DNA from: Pseudomonas gingeri | Lineage (GTDB): Bacteria > Pseudomonadota > Gammaproteobacteria > Pseudomonadales > Pseudomonadaceae | Assembly (NCBI RefSeq): GCF_013385635.1 | Contig: NZ_JACAPR010000023.1 | Span: forward strand, 38,100-102,099 | Direction of reading: 5' to 3' | DNA: 64,000 bases | Shown here: positions 44,564 through 53,792 of the stretch, piece by piece | Layout of the letters: each line of letters starts with the position of its first letter | How positions within the stretch are numbered: the first letter of the stretch is position 1 | Translations under genes and position numbers: made by a program | The notes under the pieces: generated by a model | Database searches by the model: none | Seen by the model: only the letters and a program-made list of their open reading frames with translations | Told to the model about the DNA's origin: nothing

Positions 44564-45831
44564 GCAGCGACCAGCGCTTCTTCGATTTTCTCAAGGAACG
44601 CATCGGCCTGGATGTGGCCTCGGTCGGCCCGGCCATTATCGAACGCGCCGTGCGCCAGCGTTGCAGTCAGTTGCAACTGGCCACGGCGAATGAGTACTGG
44701 ACCCGGCTGCAAGGCTGCGCCGATGAGCAGCAAGCGCTGATCGAGGCGGTGATCGTTCCGGAAACCTGGTTTTTCCGTTACCCCGAATCCTTTTCGACCC
44801 TGGCCCGCCTGGCCCATGAACTGCTGGCGCAACGTCGCGGCATGCGTGCGCTGAAGATCCTCAGCCTGCCGTGCTCCACCGGGGAGGAGCCCTATTCGAT
44901 TGCCATGGCCTTGCTCGATGCCGGCCTGGCGCCGCACCAGTTCAAGGTCGATGGCATGGATGTCAGCCCATTGTCGGTGGAGCGCGCGCGGCGGGGGCTG
45001 TATGGCAAGAACTCGTTTCGTGGGCAGGACATCGGGTTTCGCGAGCAGCATTTCACCGCGCAGGACGAGGGCTACCTGATCAGCGAGCGGGTGCGCGAGC
45101 AGGTGCGCCTGCGCGCCGGCAACCTGCTGGAACCGGGGCTGTTGGCCGGCGAGGTGTATGACTTCGTGTTCTGCCGCAACCTGCTGATCTATTTCGACCT
45201 GGAGACCCAGAAGCAGGTCTTCGAGATTCTCAAGCGTCTGACCCATTCCGACGGCGTGCTGTTCATCGGCCCGGCCGAGGGCAACCTGCTGGGCCGAATG
45301 GGCATGCGTTCCATCGGTATCCCTCAGTCGTTTGCGTTCCGTCGGCATGTGGCGGTCGAGTCCGAACCGCCGCTGTCGTTTGTGCCGCCACCCTTGCCGG
45401 TTCGTGCGCCTCCAGGCATCGCTGCTGCGCCGCCGGTGCGGCCTCGACCCTTCATGGTCGCCGCACCGGTCATGCCAGTCGCGCCGGTCGCGCCATCGAA
45501 CGACGCGGCGGGGCTGCTCGCACGAATTGCCGGTCTGGCCAATGAAGGCAAGAGCCAGGAAGCCCGTGAGGCCTGCGAAACCTATCTGAATCAATACGCA
45601 CCGGTGGCCCAGGTGTTCTACTGGCTCGGCCTGCTCAGCGACGTCGCCGGCAGTACCCTGGAGGCCCAGGGGCTCTACCGCAAGGCCTTGTACCTTGAAC
45701 CGCAACACCCCGAAGCCCTGGTCCATCTGGCCGCGTTGCTGGCGTCCCAGGGCGATGTGGCCGGAGCCCGGCGATTGCAGGACCGCGCGGCCCGTAGCGG
45801 GCGTGCCGCTGACAGTGAGCGTAAACGATGA
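44560..45831 (+). CDS. wspC: Wsp CheR-type methyltransferase WspC
   Basis: WspC (423 aa) methylates glutamates of WspA with S-adenosylmethionine. The CheR domain (about 1-270) shows ETWFFRYPESF, LSLPCSTGEEPYSIAMAL and FCRNLLIYFDLETQKQVF. A proline/alanine-rich linker (about 272-310, with VPPPLPVRAPPG) leads to a C-terminal tetratricopeptide region (about 320-410), an architecture known for WspC. It overlaps both neighbours by 4 bases. Confidence 0.96.
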   Translation: MSSDQRFFDFLKERIGLDVASVGPAIIERAVRQRCSQLQLATANEYWTRLQGCADEQQALIEAVIVPETWFFRYPESFSTLARLAHELLAQRRGMRALKILSLPCSTGEEPYSIAMALLDAGLAPHQFKVDGMDVSPLSVERARRGLYGKNSFRGQDIGFREQHFTAQDEGYLISERVREQVRLRAGNLLEPGLLAGEVYDFVFCRNLLIYFDLETQKQVFEILKRLTHSDGVLFIGPAEGNLLGRMGMRSIGIPQSFAFRRHVAVESEPPLSFVPPPLPVRAPPGIAAAPPVRPRPFMVAAPVMPVAPVAPSNDAAGLLARIAGLANEGKSQEAREACETYLNQYAPVAQVFYWLGLLSDVAGSTLEAQGLYRKALYLEPQHPEALVHLAALLASQGDVAGARRLQDRAARSGRAADSERKR

Positions 45832-46511
45832 GCGGTCTGACAGCCCTGAACCTGACCCATGAAGACGCCGAAGTCATCGACGATTGCTGGAACCGCATCG
45901 GTATCCACGGCGACAAATCCTGCCCGTTGCTGGCGGACCATATCCACTGTCGCAACTGCTCGGTGTATTCCGCCGCCGCCACGCGCCTGCTGGACCGTTA
46001 TGCCCTGCAGCAGGAGCATCACGAGCAGGTGGCGGTGGCCGTGGGCGAGGAGATCGCCACCCGCTCGCTGCTGATGTTTCGCCTGGGTGAAGAATGGCTG
46101 GGCCTGGCCACGCGTTGCCTGGTCGAGGTGGCGCCGTTGCAGCCGATTCATTCCCTGCCGCACCAGCGCTCGCGGGCCTTGCTCGGCGTCGCCAATGTGC
46201 GCGGGGCACTGGTGGCCTGCCTGTCGCTGGTGGAGTTGTTGGGCCTGGAGGCCAATGTCACGGTCGCCGCGAGTGGACGGATCATGCCGCGCATGCTGAT
46301 CATCGCTGCCCAGGGCGGGCCGGTGGTGGTGCCGGTGGATGAAGTGGACGGCATCCACGCCATCGACCAGCGCCTGCTCGACAGCGCGTCCGCCGCCGGC
46401 CCCCAGGCCAGCGCCAGATATACCCGGGGCGTATTGCCGTTCAGGGGCCGCAGCCTGCGCTGGCTGGATGAAGAGCAATTGCTGTCGGCCGTGACCCGGA
46501 GCCTCACATGA
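45828..46511 (+). CDS. wspD: Wsp CheW-like protein WspD
   Basis: A 227-residue second CheW-type coupling protein. The CheW domain occupies about residues 80-225 (LLMFRLGEEWLGLATRCLVE, GVANVRGALVACLSLVELLG). The N-terminal extension contains a cluster of C20, C32, H38, H40, C41 and C44 in the segment CPLLADHIHCRNC, which looks like a possible metal or cofactor site. Its start and end overlap wspC and wspE by 4 bases each. Confidence 0.94.
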   Translation: MSGLTALNLTHEDAEVIDDCWNRIGIHGDKSCPLLADHIHCRNCSVYSAAATRLLDRYALQQEHHEQVAVAVGEEIATRSLLMFRLGEEWLGLATRCLVEVAPLQPIHSLPHQRSRALLGVANVRGALVACLSLVELLGLEANVTVAASGRIMPRMLIIAAQGGPVVVPVDEVDGIHAIDQRLLDSASAAGPQASARYTRGVLPFRGRSLRWLDEEQLLSAVTRSLT

Positions 46512-48787
46512 CCCCCGATCAAATGCGCGACTCCTCGTTGCTGGAGCTGTTCAGCCTGGAGGCCGAGGCCCAGACCCAGGTGCTCAGTGCCGGCCTGCTG
46601 GCGCTGGAGCGCAATCCGACCCAGGCCGACCAGCTCGAAGCCTGCATGCGGGCAGCTCATTCCCTCAAGGGCGCAGCGCGGATTGTCGGCGTGGACGCCG
46701 GCGTGAGCGTGTCCCATGTGATGGAGGATTGCCTGGTCAGCGCCCAGGAAGGGCGCTTGTACCTGCAACCGGAACATATCGATGCCTTGCTGCAGGGCAC
46801 CGATATGCTGATGCGCATTGCTACGCCGGGCAGCGCCAATGTCGGTCCGCTGGACGTCGAGGCCTATGTCCAGTTGATGAATACCTTGCTCGACCCGGCG
46901 GCGCTGAGTGCCCGCGTCGCACCCGTCGTCGCGCCGCCACCGCTGGAACCGCTGCCGCCGATATCGGCACCGGAGCCCGAGCCGGCAGCGGTCGAGCCCG
47001 AACCTGCCATGCAGGGCAAGCGCGTCAGCACCGAAGGCGGCGAGCGGGTCTTGCGGGTCACCGCCGAGCGCTTGAACAGCCTGCTCGACCTGTCGAGCAA
47101 ATCCCTGGTGGAAACCCAGCGGCTCAAACCGTACCTGGCCACTCTGCAACGCTTGCGGCGCATGCAGAGCAACGGCCTGCGCGCCCTGGACAATCTCAGC
47201 GATCACCTGAAAAGCGTCGGCCTGAGCCTGGAGGCCGAGGAGGCCCTGGCCGATGCCCGGCGCCTGCTGGCCGAGTCGCAGCAGGTGCTCACCGCGCAGA
47301 CCGTCGAGCTCGATGAGTTCGGCTGGCAGGCCAGCCAGCGTGCCCAGGTGCTGTATGACACCGCCCTGGCCTGTCGCATGCGGCCCTTCGCCGATGTCCT
47401 CAGTGGACAGGTGCGAATGGTCCGCGACCTCGGGCGCAGTCTGGGCAAGCAGGTCCGCCTGGAAATCGAGGGCGAGAAGACCCAGGTCGACCGCGATGTC
47501 CTGGAAAAACTCGAGGCGCCGCTGACCCACCTGCTGCGCAATGCGGTCGATCACGGTATTGAAAGCCCGGAGCAGCGCTTGCTGGCCGGCAAGCCCGCCG
47601 AAGGCCTGATCCGTTTGCGCGCCTCGCACCAGGCCGGCCTGCTGGTGCTGCAGTTGAGCGACGACGGCGGTGGTGTCGACCTGGAGCGCCTGCGCCGCAA
47701 TATCGTCGAGCGCCAATTGTCGCCGGCGCAAACCGCCGCGCAGCTCAGTGAAGAGGAACTGCTGACCTTCCTGTTCCTGCCGGGCTTCAGCCTGCGGGAC
47801 AAGGTGACGGAAGTCTCCGGACGCGGTGTCGGCCTGGATGCCGTGCAGCATATGGTCCGGCAACTGCACGGCGCGGTGGTGCTGGAGCAGACGGCGGGGC
47901 AGGGCAGTCGTTTCCATCTGGAAGTGCCGTTGACCCTGTCGGTGGTGCGCAGCCTGGTGGTGGAAGTCGGCGGCGAAGCCTACGCCTTCCCGCTGGCGCA
48001 TATCGAGCGGATGCGCGACCTGGAACCGGATGAAATCGTGCAACTGGAAGGTCGTCAGCACTTCTGGCACGAGGGTCGGCATGTCGGCCTGGTGGCGGCC
48101 AGCCAGCTGTTGCAGCGTCCGGCCGGCGAGCACGCGGGAGACAGTCTCAAGGTGGTGGTGATCCGCGAGCGCGATGCGGTCTACGGGGTGGCGGTCGAGC
48201 GTTTTATCGGCGAGCGTACCCTGGTGGTGTTGCCGCTCGACCCGCGCCTGGGCAAGGTCCAGGATATCTCCGCCGGCGCCTTGCTCGACGACGGTTCGGC
48301 GGTGTTGATCGTCGATGTCGAGGACATGCTGCGCTCGGTGGACAAACTGCTCAATACCGGGCGCCTGGAACGTATCGATCGACGCAATCGCCTGGCCAAT
48401 GAGGTCGTGCGCAAGCGCATCCTGGTGGTCGACGACTCCCTGACCGTACGCGAACTGCAACGCAAGCTGCTGCTCAACCGGGGTTACGAGGTGGCGGTCG
48501 CGGTGGATGGCATGGACGGCTGGAACGCCCTGCGTGCCGAAGACTTCGACCTGCTGATTACCGATATCGATATGCCGCGCATGGACGGGATTGAATTGGT
48601 CACACTGTTGCGTCGAGACAATCGCCTGCAATCGCTGCCGGTGATGGTGGTGTCCTACAAGGACCGTGAAGAAGACCGCCGGCGTGGACTGGACGCCGGG
48701 GCCGACTATTATCTGGCCAAGGCCAGCTTCCATGACGACGCGTTGCTCGACGCGGTGGTGGAGCTGATTGGAGGCGCCCAGGGATGA
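46508..48787 (+). CDS. wspE: Wsp hybrid CheA histidine kinase WspE
   Basis: WspE (759 aa) is a CheA-type kinase with an attached receiver. The Hpt (P1) domain has H51 in RAAHSLKGAARI. A proline-rich linker follows (about 135-165), then the dimerisation and ATPase region with LLRNAVDHGIES and GRGVGLDAVQHMV, a CheW-like P5 domain (about 475-610) and a C-terminal receiver with D686 in LLITDIDMPRMDG. It phosphorylates WspR and WspF. The ATGA overlaps on both sides keep it in the coupled operon. Confidence 0.96.
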   Translation: MTPDQMRDSSLLELFSLEAEAQTQVLSAGLLALERNPTQADQLEACMRAAHSLKGAARIVGVDAGVSVSHVMEDCLVSAQEGRLYLQPEHIDALLQGTDMLMRIATPGSANVGPLDVEAYVQLMNTLLDPAALSARVAPVVAPPPLEPLPPISAPEPEPAAVEPEPAMQGKRVSTEGGERVLRVTAERLNSLLDLSSKSLVETQRLKPYLATLQRLRRMQSNGLRALDNLSDHLKSVGLSLEAEEALADARRLLAESQQVLTAQTVELDEFGWQASQRAQVLYDTALACRMRPFADVLSGQVRMVRDLGRSLGKQVRLEIEGEKTQVDRDVLEKLEAPLTHLLRNAVDHGIESPEQRLLAGKPAEGLIRLRASHQAGLLVLQLSDDGGGVDLERLRRNIVERQLSPAQTAAQLSEEELLTFLFLPGFSLRDKVTEVSGRGVGLDAVQHMVRQLHGAVVLEQTAGQGSRFHLEVPLTLSVVRSLVVEVGGEAYAFPLAHIERMRDLEPDEIVQLEGRQHFWHEGRHVGLVAASQLLQRPAGEHAGDSLKVVVIRERDAVYGVAVERFIGERTLVVLPLDPRLGKVQDISAGALLDDGSAVLIVDVEDMLRSVDKLLNTGRLERIDRRNRLANEVVRKRILVVDDSLTVRELQRKLLLNRGYEVAVAVDGMDGWNALRAEDFDLLITDIDMPRMDGIELVTLLRRDNRLQSLPVMVVSYKDREEDRRRGLDAGADYYLAKASFHDDALLDAVVELIGGAQG

Positions 48788-49794
48788 GGATCGCAATCGT
48801 CAATGACATGCCCATGGCGGTCGAGGCCTTGCGCCGTGCCCTGGCGTTCGAGCCGGCGCACCAGTTGATCTGGGTGGCGAGCAATGGCGCGGAGGCGGTC
48901 AAGCTCTGCGCCGAAGACACTCCCGATCTGATCCTGATGGACCTGATCATGCCGGTCATGGATGGCGTCGAGGCCACGCGGCGGATCATGGCCGAGTCGC
49001 CGTGCGCGATTGTCATCGTCACCGTCGACCGCCAGCAGAACGTGCATCGGGTCTTCGAGGCCATGGGGCATGGCGCGCTGGATGTGGTCGACACGCCGGC
49101 CATCGGCGGGGCCCATCCCAAGGAGGCCGCCGCGCCGCTGTTGCGCAAGATCCTCAATATCGGCTGGCTGATCGGCCAGCGCGGCAGCCGCGTGCGCAGC
49201 GCGGCGACGCCCGGCCAGAATAGTGGCCCGCGGCAGAAGCTGGTGGCCATCGGCTCTTCGGCCGGTGGCCCCGCGGCCCTGGAAGCCTTGCTCAAAGGTT
49301 TGCCGGTCAACTTCCCGGCGGCGATCGTGCTGGTCCAGCATGTGGACCAGGTGTTTGCCGCCGGCATGGCTGAATGGCTCAGCACGGCTTGCGGCCTGCC
49401 CGTCCGGCTGGCCCGCGATGGCGAGGCGCCGCAAAGTGGTACTGTGCTGCTCGCTGGCACCAACCACCATATCCGCTTGTTGCAGAACGGTACCCTGGCC
49501 TATACGGCCGAACCGGTGAATGAAATCTATCGTCCCTCCATCGATGTGTTTTTCGAAAGTGTCGCCAGTTACTGGAAGGGCGACGCGGTGGGCGTGCTGC
49601 TCACCGGCATGGGCCGCGATGGTGCCCAGGGGCTGAAATTGATGCGTGAGCGAGGCTATCTGACGATTGCCCAGGACCAGGACAGCAGTGCGGTGTATGG
49701 CATGCCCAAAGCGGCTGCCGCTATCGACGCCGCCGTGGAAATTCGCTCACTGAACAGGATCGCTCCACGTTTGCTGGAGATCTTCCCCACATGA
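48784..49794 (+). CDS. wspF: Wsp CheB-type methylesterase WspF
   Basis: WspF (336 aa) demethylates WspA and so damps Wsp output; loss of wspF is the classic route to constitutive WspR activity and wrinkly or hyper-biofilm colonies. The receiver has D53 in LILMDLIMPVMDG. The esterase domain has the serine region AIGSSAGGPAALEAL (S158/S159), the histidine in VLVQHVDQVFAAGM and the aspartate in LTGMGRDGAQG. All appear intact, so the pathway should be under normal negative control in this strain. Confidence 0.96.
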   Translation: MRIAIVNDMPMAVEALRRALAFEPAHQLIWVASNGAEAVKLCAEDTPDLILMDLIMPVMDGVEATRRIMAESPCAIVIVTVDRQQNVHRVFEAMGHGALDVVDTPAIGGAHPKEAAAPLLRKILNIGWLIGQRGSRVRSAATPGQNSGPRQKLVAIGSSAGGPAALEALLKGLPVNFPAAIVLVQHVDQVFAAGMAEWLSTACGLPVRLARDGEAPQSGTVLLAGTNHHIRLLQNGTLAYTAEPVNEIYRPSIDVFFESVASYWKGDAVGVLLTGMGRDGAQGLKLMRERGYLTIAQDQDSSAVYGMPKAAAAIDAAVEIRSLNRIAPRLLEIFPT

Positions 49795-49845
49795 ACCTTG
49801 CAACCAGCCCGCCTGGCTTGAACGCAGTAATGCAGGTGACCGCGC

Positions 49846-50859
49846 ATGAATGATTTACAACTGGATGGTTTCAAACCCACGGATGAGAACGCCGCGATGG
49901 TGCTGCTGGTCGACGACCAGGCCATGATCGGCGAAGCGGTACGGCGCGGCCTGGCGACGGAAAGCAATATCGATTTCCATTTCTGCGCCGATCCTCATCA
50001 AGCCATTGCCCAGGCGATCCGGATCAAGCCGACGGTGATTCTGCAGGACCTGGTGATGCCGGGTCTCGACGGCCTGACCCTGGTGCGCGAATACCGCAAT
50101 CACCCGGCGACCAAGGACATCCCGATCATCGTGCTGTCCACCAAGGAAGACCCGCTGATCAAGAGCGCGGCCTTTTCCGCCGGAGCCAACGACTATCTGG
50201 TCAAGCTGCCCGACAATATCGAACTGGTGGCACGGATCCGCTATCACTCGCGTTCCTACACGATGCTGTTGCAGCGCGATGCGGCGTACCGTGCCCTGCG
50301 GGTCAGCCAGCAACAGTTGCTCGACACCAACCTGGTCCTGCAGCGCCTGATGAACTCGGATGGCTTGACCGGCCTGTCCAACCGCCGGCACTTCGACGAG
50401 TACCTGGAACTGGAGTGGCGCCGGGCGCAGCGCGAGCAGACGCAACTGTCGTTGCTGATGATCGATGTGGATTACTTCAAGTCCTATAACGACAGCTTTG
50501 GTCACCTGGAGGGCGATGAAGCCCTGCGCAAGGTGGCGGAAGCGATTCGCGACGCCAGCAGCCGGCCTTCGGACCTGCCGGCGCGCTACGGCGGTGAAGA
50601 GTTCTCGCTGGTGCTGCCCAATACGTCCCAGGGCGGGGCCCGCCTGGTGGCGGAAAAACTGCGCCAGACCGTGGCGGGCCTGAAGATCCCGCACAATATG
50701 CCGGGCGAGGGTTCGGTGCTGACCATCAGCATCGGCCTGTCGACCATGACGCCGCAACAGGGCAGCAACTGTCGCGAACTGATCTCGACGGCGGACAAGG
50801 GCCTGTATGCGGCGAAGAACAACGGGCGCAATCAGGTGGGGATCGGCCAGGGGGAATGA
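49846..50859 (+). CDS. wspR: Wsp response regulator / diguanylate cyclase WspR
   Basis: WspR (337 aa) is the output of the Wsp system: phosphorylation of D68 (VILQDLVMPGLDG) promotes clustering and cyclic-di-GMP synthesis. The GGDEF domain has the active GGEEF at 249-253 (ARYGGEEFSLVL) and an RxxD inhibitory site at R240-D243. It starts 51 bases after wspF, the only non-overlapping junction of the operon, so it may have its own translation signal. P. aeruginosa WspR is slightly longer (347). Confidence 0.97.
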   Translation: MNDLQLDGFKPTDENAAMVLLVDDQAMIGEAVRRGLATESNIDFHFCADPHQAIAQAIRIKPTVILQDLVMPGLDGLTLVREYRNHPATKDIPIIVLSTKEDPLIKSAAFSAGANDYLVKLPDNIELVARIRYHSRSYTMLLQRDAAYRALRVSQQQLLDTNLVLQRLMNSDGLTGLSNRRHFDEYLELEWRRAQREQTQLSLLMIDVDYFKSYNDSFGHLEGDEALRKVAEAIRDASSRPSDLPARYGGEEFSLVLPNTSQGGARLVAEKLRQTVAGLKIPHNMPGEGSVLTISIGLSTMTPQQGSNCRELISTADKGLYAAKNNGRNQVGIGQGE

Positions 50860-51004
50860 ACCACCCGGTGATCGACCGGGAGGAACGATCAAGTCCTGTG
50901 TAGTGGAAGAAGTCTTCGCCACCCCGCCAGGCGGGCTGCCGGGATGGTTACAATTCGGTTATACTCGTCGGCTTTCAAAAGTTCACCGACGAGTGCTGCC
51001 CGCC

Positions 51005-52100
51005 ATGGAAATCAACCCGATCCTTAACAGTATCAAGGACCTGTCCGAGCGCTCCGAAACTATTCGGGGGTATCTTTGACTACGATCAAAAGCATGAGCG
51101 CCTGACCGAAGTCAATCGCGAGCTTGAAGATCCGGCTGTCTGGAACAACCCCGAATACGCCCAGAACCTCGGCCGCGAGCGTTCCGCGCTGGCGCTGATC
51201 GTCGAGACCCTGGACGACATGTCCAGCGGCCTGAGTGACGCCCGCGACCTGCTGGAAATGGCTGCCGCGGAAGAAGACCAGGGCGCTGTCGATGATGTCG
51301 CCGCCGAAGTGGAGCGCCTGCGCGAAGCCCTGGAAAAGCTGGAGTTCCGGCGCATGTTCAGCGGCGAAATGGACCAGAACAATGCCTACCTGGATATCCA
51401 GGCCGGTTCCGGTGGCACCGAAGCCCAGGACTGGGCCAACATCCTGCTGCGCATGTACCTGCGCTGGGCCGACAAGCGCGGTTTCGACGCGACCATCATG
51501 GAACTGTCCGCCGGTGAAGTCGCCGGGATCAAGGGCGCGACCGTGCATATCAAGGGCGAATACGCCTTTGGCTGGCTGCGCACCGAGATCGGCGTGCACC
51601 GCCTGGTACGCAAGAGCCCGTTCGACTCCGGCAACCGTCGCCACACCTCGTTCTCGGCGGTCTTCGTGTCGCCGGAAATCGATGACAACATCGAAATCGA
51701 CATCAACCCGTCGGACCTGCGGATCGATACCTATCGTTCCTCCGGTGCCGGTGGTCAGCACGTAAACACCACCGACTCGGCGGTACGGATCACCCACGTA
51801 CCGACCAACACCGTGGTCAGCTGCCAGAACGAACGTTCCCAGCATGCGAACAAGGACACCGCGATGAAGATGTTGCGGGCGCGCTTGTACGAACAGGAAG
51901 TGCAGAAGCGCAATGCCGCTTCCCAGGCCCTGGAAGACACCAAGTCGGATATCGGCTGGGGTCACCAGATCCGCTCCTACGTACTCGACGCCTCGCGGAT
52001 CAAGGATCTGCGGACCAACATCGAGCGCAGCGATTGCGACAAGGTGCTGGACGGCGACATCGACGAATACCTGGTAGCCAGCCTCAAGCAAGGGCTTTAA
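51005..52100 (+). CDS. prfB: Peptide chain release factor 2 with programmed +1 frameshift
   Basis: RF2 (364 aa) reads UGA and UAA and triggers peptide release through its GGQ motif (SSGAGGQHVN). It is encoded in two frames: 51005-51076 (24 codons, starting MEINPILNSI and ending in TAT CTT) and 51078-52100. At CTT TGA C (51074-51080) the ribosome slips +1 over the T of TGA, an autoregulatory device known in most bacteria: when RF2 is scarce the shift is favoured. A Shine-Dalgarno-like GGGGGT lies just upstream. lysS follows, as in many gammaproteobacteria. Confidence 0.97.
51065..51079 (+). promoter_or_regulatory. prfB +1 programmed frameshift signal
   Basis: CGGGGGT (internal Shine-Dalgarno-like) is followed by ATCTTTGAC, with the slippery CTT and in-frame TGA at 51077-51079. 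The arrangement matches the known RF2 signal except for the base before the G run. Confidence 0.95.
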
Positions 52101-52108
52101 GGCACTAC

Positions 52109-52151
52109 TGTGGGAGCCGGCTTGCTGGCGATCCCCGGCCGCAGGCCGGGG
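52109..52151 (+). repeat. Single REP plus GC-rich hairpin between prfB and lysS
   Basis: 52109-52132 contains GTGGGAGCCGGCTTGCTGGC, one REP arm without a partner. It is followed by CCCCGGCC-GCA-GGCCGGGG at 52133-52151, a perfect 8-bp stem with no T run. This structure lies inside the expected prfB-lysS message, 30 bases before the lysS start. Confidence 0.85.
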
Positions 52152-52181
52152 CAACGAACCTGTGATGGAAAATCTGAAGAC

Positions 52182-53684
52182 ATGAGCGACCAACAACTCG
52201 ACCCGCAAGCCCTGCAACAGGAAGAAAACGCCCTGATCGCGCTGCGCAAGGAAAAGCTTGCCGCCGAGCGTGCCAAGGGCAACGCCTTCCCGAACGACTT
52301 CCGCCGCGACGCCTACTGTGAAGACTTGCAGAAGCAGTACGCGGACAAGACCAAGGAAGAGCTGGCAGAGGCAGCGATCCCGGTCAAGGTTGCCGGTCGC
52401 ATCATGCTCAACCGTGGCTCCTTCATGGTGATCCAGGACATGTCCGGGCGCATCCAGGTGTACGTCAACCGCAAGACCCTGTCGGAAGAAACCCTGGCCG
52501 CGGTGAAAACCTGGGACCTGGGTGACATGATTGCAGCCGTTGGCACCCTGGCCCGTTCCGGCAAGGGCGACCTGTACGTCGAAATGACCGAAGTACGCCT
52601 GCTGACCAAGTCGCTGCGCCCGCTGCCGGACAAGCACCACGGCCTGACCGATACCGAGACCCGTTACCGCCAGCGCTATGTCGACCTGATCGTCAACGAA
52701 GAAGTCCGCCAGACCTTCCGCGTGCGTTCGCAAGTCATCGCCCATATCCGTAACTTCATGATGAAGCGCGACTTCATGGAAGTGGAAACGCCGATGCTGC
52801 AGACCATTCCCGGCGGTGCCGCGGCCAAGCCGTTCGAAACCCATCACAACGCGCTGGACATGGGCATGTACCTGCGCATCGCGCCGGAGCTGTACCTCAA
52901 GCGCCTGGTGGTCGGTGGCTTCGAGCGCGTGTTCGAGATCAACCGCAACTTCCGCAACGAAGGCGTGTCGACCCGGCACAACCCTGAATTCACCATGTTG
53001 GAGTTCTACCAGGCCTACGCCGACTACGAAGACAACATGGACCTGACCGAAGAGCTGTTCCGTGAGCTGGCCCAGGCCGTCCTCGGCAGCACCGACGTGC
53101 CTTACGGCGACAAGGTGTTCCACTTCGGCGAGCCGTTCGTGCGCCTGTCGGTGTTCGACTCGATCCTCAAGTACAACCCGGAACTGACCGCCGCCGACCT
53201 GCAGGATGTCGACAAGGCGCGCGCGATCGCCAAGAAGGCCGGCGCCAAGGTGCTTGGCTTCGAAGGCCTGGGCAAGCTGCAGGTGATGATTTTCGAAGAG
53301 CTGGTCGAGCACAAGCTGGAGCAGCCGCACTTCATTACCGAATACCCGTTCGAAGTCTCGCCGCTGGCACGTCGCAACGACGAGAACCCGAACGTCACCG
53401 ACCGTTTCGAGCTGTTTATCGGTGGCCGTGAGATCGCCAACGCCTATTCCGAATTGAACGATGCGGAAGACCAGGCCGAGCGCTTCCAGGCCCAGGTGGC
53501 CGAGAAGGACGCGGGCGACGACGAAGCCATGCACTATGACGCCGACTTTGTGCGTGCGCTGGAGTACGGCATGCCGCCAACGGCCGGTGAAGGTATCGGC
53601 ATCGACCGCCTGGTGATGTTGCTCACCAACGCCCCGTCGATCCGTGACGTGATCCTGTTCCCGCATATGCGGCCACAAGCCTGA
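52182..53684 (+). CDS. lysS: Lysyl-tRNA synthetase (class II)
   Basis: LysRS (500 aa) charges tRNA-Lys. The N-terminal anticodon-binding OB fold includes VAGRIMLNRGSFMVIQDM. The class II core shows motif 1 around RNFMMKRDFMEVETPML, motif 2 FEINRNFRNEGVSTRHNPEF and motif 3 GIGIDRLVMLLTN. The start MSDQQLDPQALQQEE at 52182 gives the usual length; the open frame runs back into the REP element and is not coding. Confidence 0.98.
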   Translation: MSDQQLDPQALQQEENALIALRKEKLAAERAKGNAFPNDFRRDAYCEDLQKQYADKTKEELAEAAIPVKVAGRIMLNRGSFMVIQDMSGRIQVYVNRKTLSEETLAAVKTWDLGDMIAAVGTLARSGKGDLYVEMTEVRLLTKSLRPLPDKHHGLTDTETRYRQRYVDLIVNEEVRQTFRVRSQVIAHIRNFMMKRDFMEVETPMLQTIPGGAAAKPFETHHNALDMGMYLRIAPELYLKRLVVGGFERVFEINRNFRNEGVSTRHNPEFTMLEFYQAYADYEDNMDLTEELFRELAQAVLGSTDVPYGDKVFHFGEPFVRLSVFDSILKYNPELTAADLQDVDKARAIAKKAGAKVLGFEGLGKLQVMIFEELVEHKLEQPHFITEYPFEVSPLARRNDENPNVTDRFELFIGGREIANAYSELNDAEDQAERFQAQVAEKDAGDDEAMHYDADFVRALEYGMPPTAGEGIGIDRLVMLLTNAPSIRDVILFPHMRPQA

Positions 53685-53698
53685 CTATGCTGAACCAG

Positions 53699-53726
53699 AA
53701 GCCGCCTTTACCAGGCGGCTTTTTAT
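53699..53726 (+). terminator. Intrinsic terminator after lysS
   Basis: AGCCGCC, loop TTTACCA, GGCGGCT, then TTTTTATTG; begins 15 bases after the lysS stop. Confidence 0.93.
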
Positions 53727-53792
53727 TGTCTGTGTGGCACTGGCGTACTGATTCTGATTTCACCTTTCTTTGACCTGTGAGGGATACCTGTC

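Noticed and set aside
46148..48796. Long open frame (882 codons) antisense to wspE
   Set aside because: It mirrors wspDE, has a biased His/Gln/Arg composition and no ribosome-binding site or domain. Long antisense frames are expected at this GC content.
51005..51079. prfB as a frameshifted pseudogene
   Set aside because: The in-frame TGA lies exactly at the known programmed shift site CTT-TGA-C with the upstream G-rich element.
51060..53678. Open frame of 872 codons antisense to prfB and lysS
   Set aside because: Same reason: it covers two highly conserved genes and shows no protein-like motif.
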